8,864 nucleotides of DNA from Promethearchaeota archaeon (lineage in GTDB: Archaea > Asgardarchaeota > Lokiarchaeia > Sigynarchaeales > SOKP01), in contig WJKD01000525.1 in NCBI GenBank assembly GCA_014729315.1, positions 1-8,864 of the forward strand, given 5' to 3'. The number at the start of each line of letters is the position of its first letter. Positions within the stretch are counted from its first letter, which is position 1. The translations under genes were made by a program, and so were the position numbers. The notes under the pieces are model-generated. The model was not told the DNA's origin, did no database searches, and saw only the letters and a program-made list of their open reading frames with translations. Shown piece by piece: positions 5,556-8,864 of this stretch.

Positions 5556-6815
5556 TTAATTTTCGTTATTGTATTCCTCTATCGCATCCATAGCTGCTAT
5601 AATATTCTCAGGTGGAACATCGGGTAATATGTTGTGCACAGTATTCCACACATATCCTCCACCTGGGGCAAAAATTTCCAATAATTCTTTCACATGGGAT
5701 TTTACTTCCTCTGGAGATTTGCGATTTAAAACCTCCGTTGTATCTGCGCCACCCCCCCAGAGCACTAGATCGTCTCCGAAAGTTCCTTTGATAAATTTTG
5801 GATCCATTTCTTTTGCACTAAGCTGAATCGGATTTAGTATGTCTATTCCAATCTCAATAAGATCTGGAATTAATTTAACAACAGCTCCGCAAGTATGAAA
5901 AAATATTTTCATAGAACTATGCTTCTTCACATAATCGCATAATTCCTCGTGTCCGTATTTAAAAAATTTTTGATAAGTTTTTGGACTAATCATCGGTCCA
6001 TTCTTTTCCGCAAGATCGTCGCCAAATACGATGATATCTACAACATCCCCAATATATTTGCAGATAACTTTTAAAGCATTAATGTGAAATTCAATTTGGT
6101 AATCTACCATTTTTTTTAATTTGCTAGGATTTCGAACCGTATCCATTATAAGTCTGTCCATTCGTCTAAAATTATGGAGATCTTGGAAGACACCTCCTCC
6201 AAAATTAAGAATTATACATTTTAGGGTTTCATCTCTTAATTTAATTGCATTTTCCCTTAAATTTTTCCAAAACCTTCTCTCTCCCATGTTGCTAAATGGA
6301 GGAAAAATACATTTTGCCCACGCGTTCTTATTAAATGCTTTTATGAACGATAAAAAGGTAAAATCTTCGGGGTATCCATCCTCGTAAGGGTAATAATCTT
6401 GATCAAACACCAAGGCGGCTTTTGACATGCTTCCTAATACGGTTCCATCCTCGTCAACTATCTCAAACGAGCCGTCTGGATTCTGTCGAGGTTGAAAAAA
6501 ATTTGGATATTGCATTTTTATTCCGTTAGTTTCTACATCATACCAATTTTCGTCATTAGTTAAATACGCAGCACCTACATCTAACACATCAATGTTGAAT
6601 CTGTCAAGGAACCATTCTTCAACTCGAACTAACTGCTGCATAACTTCAAAAACTCTAACATTGCCCTCTTCTATTCCCAAATAATTCTTTAGATTATTAT
6701 ATGCAATTGCCGAAATTCCCGTTACAGTACTTCCACCAATATCTATAGGAACTCTGTCTGGTTCCTTGTGATTTAGCGCTTTTAAAATTCTCTCTCGGGA
6801 ATTAATTTTTCTCAC
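5556..6815 (-). CDS. Uroporphyrinogen decarboxylase-like / MtaA-type methyltransferase family protein
   Basis: The protein (419 residues from GTG) has the UroD/MtaA TIM-barrel architecture. The opening NSRERILKALNHKEPDRVPI (5-24) is the usual family start. FGDDLAEKNGPMISP (264-278) lies mid-barrel. HTCG (307-310) supplies the His and Cys of the zinc-thiolate motif found in corrinoid:coenzyme M methyltransferases. WGGGAD (353-358) and VHNILPDVPPENI (393-405) complete the pattern. The RQAGR-type motif of true uroporphyrinogen decarboxylase is absent, so haem synthesis is unlikely. In MtaA the third zinc ligand is a Cys; His394 occupies that area here, as in many UroD-like proteins of unknown substrate. 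A methyl-transfer role is the best guess. The start is unusual: GTG 6815 overlaps AAGGTGA, and an in-frame ATT lies five nt after that motif at 6806. No corrinoid protein is adjacent. Confidence 0.88.
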   Translation of the reverse strand: MRKINSRERILKALNHKEPDRVPIDIGGSTVTGISAIAYNNLKNYLGIEEGNVRVFEVMQQLVRVEEWFLDRFNIDVLDVGAAYLTNDENWYDVETNGIKMQYPNFFQPRQNPDGSFEIVDEDGTVLGSMSKAALVFDQDYYPYEDGYPEDFTFLSFIKAFNKNAWAKCIFPPFSNMGERRFWKNLRENAIKLRDETLKCIILNFGGGVFQDLHNFRRMDRLIMDTVRNPSKLKKMVDYQIEFHINALKVICKYIGDVVDIIVFGDDLAEKNGPMISPKTYQKFFKYGHEELCDYVKKHSSMKIFFHTCGAVVKLIPDLIEIGIDILNPIQLSAKEMDPKFIKGTFGDDLVLWGGGADTTEVLNRKSPEEVKSHVKELLEIFAPGGGYVWNTVHNILPDVPPENIIAAMDAIEEYNNEN

Positions 6816-6818
6816 CTT
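6812..6818 (-). promoter_or_regulatory. Strong Shine-Dalgarno motif overlapping the annotated GTG start
   Basis: AAGGTGA on the minus strand matches the complement of the 16S rRNA 3' end. Its GTG is the only conventional start codon in frame. Five nt downstream is ATT (6806-6804), followed by AAT TCC CGA, which encodes the usual family N-terminus. Confidence 0.4.
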
Positions 6819-6852
6819 AAAAATAAACTTATATTAGTAGGTTCTCTTTACA

Positions 6853-6862
6853 GATATTTAAG
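6853..6862 (-). promoter_or_regulatory. TATA-like box for the UroD-like gene
   Basis: CTTAAATATC on the minus strand lies about 38 nt before the GTG. It implies a start site near 6828-6832 and a leader that includes the AAGGTGA motif. Confidence 0.3.
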
Positions 6863-7022
6863 ATTAATCATTCCGCAGTGAAGAAATTCTTATCTATGAA
6901 AACTTGGATTCTTCCTTGTTTTGAGGGTACAAATTTTCATGTAGAGTCTATTTCCATCTCAATTAATATTAAAATGGAGAGAATGAATTAAAATTCAAGG
7001 AAAAACATCATTTTTCGAAAGT

Positions 7023-7031
7023 TTTATAAAA
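7023..7031 (+). promoter_or_regulatory. TATA-like box for the second membrane protein gene
   Basis: TTTATAAAA lies about 53 nt before the ATG at 7084, nearly the same distance as the box of the paralogous gene at 163. The implied leader is about 30 nt. Confidence 0.4.
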
Positions 7032-7070
7032 ATGTTAAACAAAATATAAATAAAAATTATTTTTCTTTTT

Positions 7071-7076
7071 GAGGAG
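7071..7076 (+). promoter_or_regulatory. Shine-Dalgarno motif fixing the ATG at 7084
   Basis: GAGGAG with a seven-nt spacer to ATG 7084 is the strongest ribosome-binding motif on the + strand here. It argues against the upstream TTG at 7069. Confidence 0.65.
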
Positions 7077-7083
7077 TATAGAG

Positions 7084-7824
7084 ATGGGTTTAAACGATCT
7101 AAATGAAATTGAAATTATTCAAGGCAGCTTTGCGTTAATTTTTGTATCAATATCTATTCTATTAGGTTTACGTATTTTATTGAAGTATTTTAAACTCAAA
7201 CGTAAAGAACTAATTACTATAGGTTTAACTTGGATACTAATGTCATCAGGATGGTGGGGTGTTCCGATAAACTTTCTGCTTATTATATTTTTAGATTTTG
7301 AATTTCCAGGGATATTTGATTTAACTATTGATCATATATTTATCCCAATTGCTCTGATATGTTGGATTTATACATTTAGCAGTCTTGCATACCCAGACTT
7401 GAAGAAACGTCTTACAATAATATATACCATAATTGGCTTAGTCTTTGAGATCTTACTTATCTATTTTTTAATTACTAATCCCGAAGTAGTGGGTTCTAAA
7501 CCATCAACTTTTAACATAACAATCGGCTTATTTACCTTCAGTTTTATCGGCTTTGCTTTGCTTACCACCATAGTAACAGGTATCCTCTTTGCTCGGAAAT
7601 CATTGCAATCTGACGATGTGGTTATAAGATGGAAAGGAAAGATCATACTAATCGCATTCGTATCTTTTGTAGTCGGAGCTGTTCTTGATGCGGCTGTACC
7701 ATTAAGCGCTTTCATGATCATTCTTACCAGAATAATACTAATTTCAAGTGCGTTTGAGTATTATATTGGTTTCTTAATGCCTGATAAGTTGAGTAATTGG
7801 ATAAAATCAAGAAGCTTAAAATAA
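7084..7824 (+). CDS. Seven-transmembrane integral membrane protein, uncharacterised family (paralogue 2)
   Basis: This 246-residue protein is homologous along its length to the product of 163-906. In the last 50 aligned residues (184-233 here) I count 26 identities by hand. Seven hydrophobic helices fall at about 14-36, 43-70, 80-103, 109-131, 145-169, 185-205 and 207-231. Basic segments (KYFKLKRK, YPDLKKR, the RWKGK stretch) and the Lys/Arg-rich tail are on one side, predicting N-out, C-in. Shared motifs are SGWWG (55-59), PIAL (88-91), PEVVG (133-137), KGK, LDA and RIILISS/EYYIGF. The ATG at 7084 has GAGGAG at 7071-7076, seven nt upstream, so I prefer it to the in-frame TTG at 7069, which overlaps that motif. 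The gene is monocistronic and divergent from the UroD-like gene. Function is unknown. Confidence 0.87.
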   Translation: MGLNDLNEIEIIQGSFALIFVSISILLGLRILLKYFKLKRKELITIGLTWILMSSGWWGVPINFLLIIFLDFEFPGIFDLTIDHIFIPIALICWIYTFSSLAYPDLKKRLTIIYTIIGLVFEILLIYFLITNPEVVGSKPSTFNITIGLFTFSFIGFALLTTIVTGILFARKSLQSDDVVIRWKGKIILIAFVSFVVGAVLDAAVPLSAFMIILTRIILISSAFEYYIGFLMPDKLSNWIKSRSLK

Positions 7825-7844
7825 ATAGAATACAAATTTTCTCC

Positions 7845-7853
7845 TTTTTTTTT
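7845..7853 (+). terminator. T9 tract after the second membrane protein gene
   Basis: Nine consecutive Ts begin 21 nt past the stop codon, with more T-rich sequence following. This is the form expected of an archaeal hairpin-free terminator. Confidence 0.5.
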
Positions 7854-8129
7854 ACTTATTTTTATAACAATTAGTTTTGTTAGTCTAAATCCTAAAGATT
7901 TATTTTGAGTTATTAAAATTGGATTATTTAACGAGAATCCTATAGCTTGCTAAGGTATCATCCAGATATACATCTTTCTTCTTTAAAGGATGGTTTCACG
8001 AACTTAATTGATATTAATTAAAAATTAAGAATGAAGCCAAAAAAGAAAAAATTATATATAGGGTAAAAAAAGTATAGATTTTTTTCTAAAATAAGCAAAT
8101 ATAATATTCAAATCGAAAGGATTGAAAAT

Positions 8130-8138
8130 TTTATAAAT
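8130..8138 (+). promoter_or_regulatory. TATA-like box for the epimerase gene
   Basis: TTTATAAAT lies about 54 nt before the ATG at 8192, the same spacing as for the two membrane protein genes. Confidence 0.4.
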
Positions 8139-8191
8139 TCAAATATGTTTATCTATTTCATTCAATATGGTTTAAAAAAAATTGATAGAAT

Positions 8192-8864
8192 ATGACAGTA
8201 TTAGTGACTGGTGCAAATGGTTTTATTGGTTCGAATATAGTGAGAGAACTTGTTAAAAATGGTCAAGATGTGAGAGTAGCTATAAGAAAAAATAGTGATA
8301 TCCGAAATATTGATGATCTTAATGTGGAAAGAGTATTTTGCGACATTAGGAACAAAAAGGCTGTAAAAATGGCATTGAGAGGATGCAATACCCTTTATCA
8401 TACCGCAGCTTATTTTGCTCATTGGTCTCCTAATATAGAATTATTCTACGAAATAAACATCGAGGGTACAAAGAACATCCTTGAGGAGGCCCTTTTTCGA
8501 GGAGTAGAAAAGGTTATTTATACTAGCACATCTAATACTATAGGGTCTCATGGGGCTGGGAACTATGTTACCGAAGAAGCAGAGTTCAATGGATGGGAAG
8601 CAAAGGACCATTATGCTATCTCGAAGTATCTCGCCGAGATTGAAGCAAAAAAGATTTGCAAAAGAGGTCTACCTTTGGTTATAGTGAATCCTACTTTAGT
8701 CATTGGAGTAAGAGATCGAAAGCCTACGCCTTCTGGGGCTTTAATCGTTGATATTGCTAATAGAGATATGCCCGGATACATTGAGGGTGCTATAAATGTC
8801 ATTGATGTCGAAGATGTGGCACATGGACACATTCAAGCAGCTAAGAAAGGAAGAATTGGTGAAA
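8192..8864 (+). CDS. NAD(P)-dependent epimerase/reductase of the extended SDR family, HpnA-like (3' end beyond window)
   Basis: The first 224 codons are present and the frame is open to the window edge, so the gene is partial. It begins with MTVLVTGANGFIG; TGANGFIG (6-13) is the extended-SDR dinucleotide-binding motif. The catalytic set follows: YTSTSN (110-115, Thr113 in the Ser/Thr position) and YAISK (141-145) with Tyr141 and Lys145. VNPTLVIG (165-172) and the RDRKPTPSG stretch (174-182) resemble the hopanoid-associated sugar epimerase HpnA. So do MPGYIEGAINVIDVEDVAHGH (193-213) and GRIGE at the edge. Dihydroflavonol-reductase-like relatives share much of this. ATG 8192 starts directly at the first strand of the Rossmann fold, with TTGAT five nt upstream as a weak initiation signal. 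The substrate is not assigned. The full gene should be about 330 codons. Confidence 0.92.
   Translation, partial: MTVLVTGANGFIGSNIVRELVKNGQDVRVAIRKNSDIRNIDDLNVERVFCDIRNKKAVKMALRGCNTLYHTAAYFAHWSPNIELFYEINIEGTKNILEEALFRGVEKVIYTSTSNTIGSHGAGNYVTEEAEFNGWEAKDHYAISKYLAEIEAKKICKRGLPLVIVNPTLVIGVRDRKPTPSGALIVDIANRDMPGYIEGAINVIDVEDVAHGHIQAAKKGRIGE

Larger units (their letters stand above)
7825..8191. other. AT-rich intergenic stretch, 367 bases
   Basis: It holds the T9 tract at 7845-7853 and a TATA-like box at 8130-8138 for the epimerase gene. A second TATA-like sequence, TTATATATA at 8052-8060, has no clear gene directly after it. I see no RNA gene, repeat or credible small protein frame. Confidence 0.4.

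Overview
This window reads as chromosomal DNA from an AT-rich archaeon. It encodes a proteasome beta subunit with a threonine active site, ribosomal protein eS8 (S8e) and the archaeal/eukaryotic SRP subunit SRP19. The tRNA-Pro gene lacks an encoded CCA. Most genes have TATA-like boxes about 40-60 nt before their starts, and several starts are preceded by G(G)TGA or GAGGAG ribosome-binding motifs. The low GC, long intergenic gaps, lineage-type membrane-protein paralogues and a small CxxC/HxxH protein make an Asgard (Lokiarchaeota-like) source plausible. That last step is inference from memory of protein families, not proof.

Layout. (1) 1-906: a seven-helix membrane protein on +. (2) 940-2922: housekeeping block. 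The proteasome beta gene on - diverges from rps8e on +, which converges on a two-gene minus-strand operon SRP19-hypA. (3) 3237-3461: a small putative zinc protein on -, started by TTG. (4) 3680-3753: tRNA-Pro(GGG). (5) 3754-4290: a 537-base gap holding an imperfect direct repeat, nested inverted repeats, a TATA-like box and a hairpin/T-run. I flag it as a possible undescribed small RNA or cis-regulatory element. (6) 4291-6815: a Gfo/Idh/MocA-type oxidoreductase on + and a UroD/MtaA-like protein on -, convergent. (7) 7084-7824: a second seven-helix membrane protein, clearly paralogous to the first. (8) 8192-8864: the first 224 codons of an NAD(P)-dependent sugar epimerase/reductase resembling HpnA, cut by the window edge.

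The genes do not form one pathway. The housekeeping block covers protein turnover, translation, membrane targeting and nickel-enzyme maturation. The oxidoreductase and UroD-like pair could belong to small-molecule catabolism but are on opposite strands, so co-function is a guess. The two unexplained items are the paralogous seven-helix family, with apparent N-out/C-in topology, and the structured repeat region after the tRNA.
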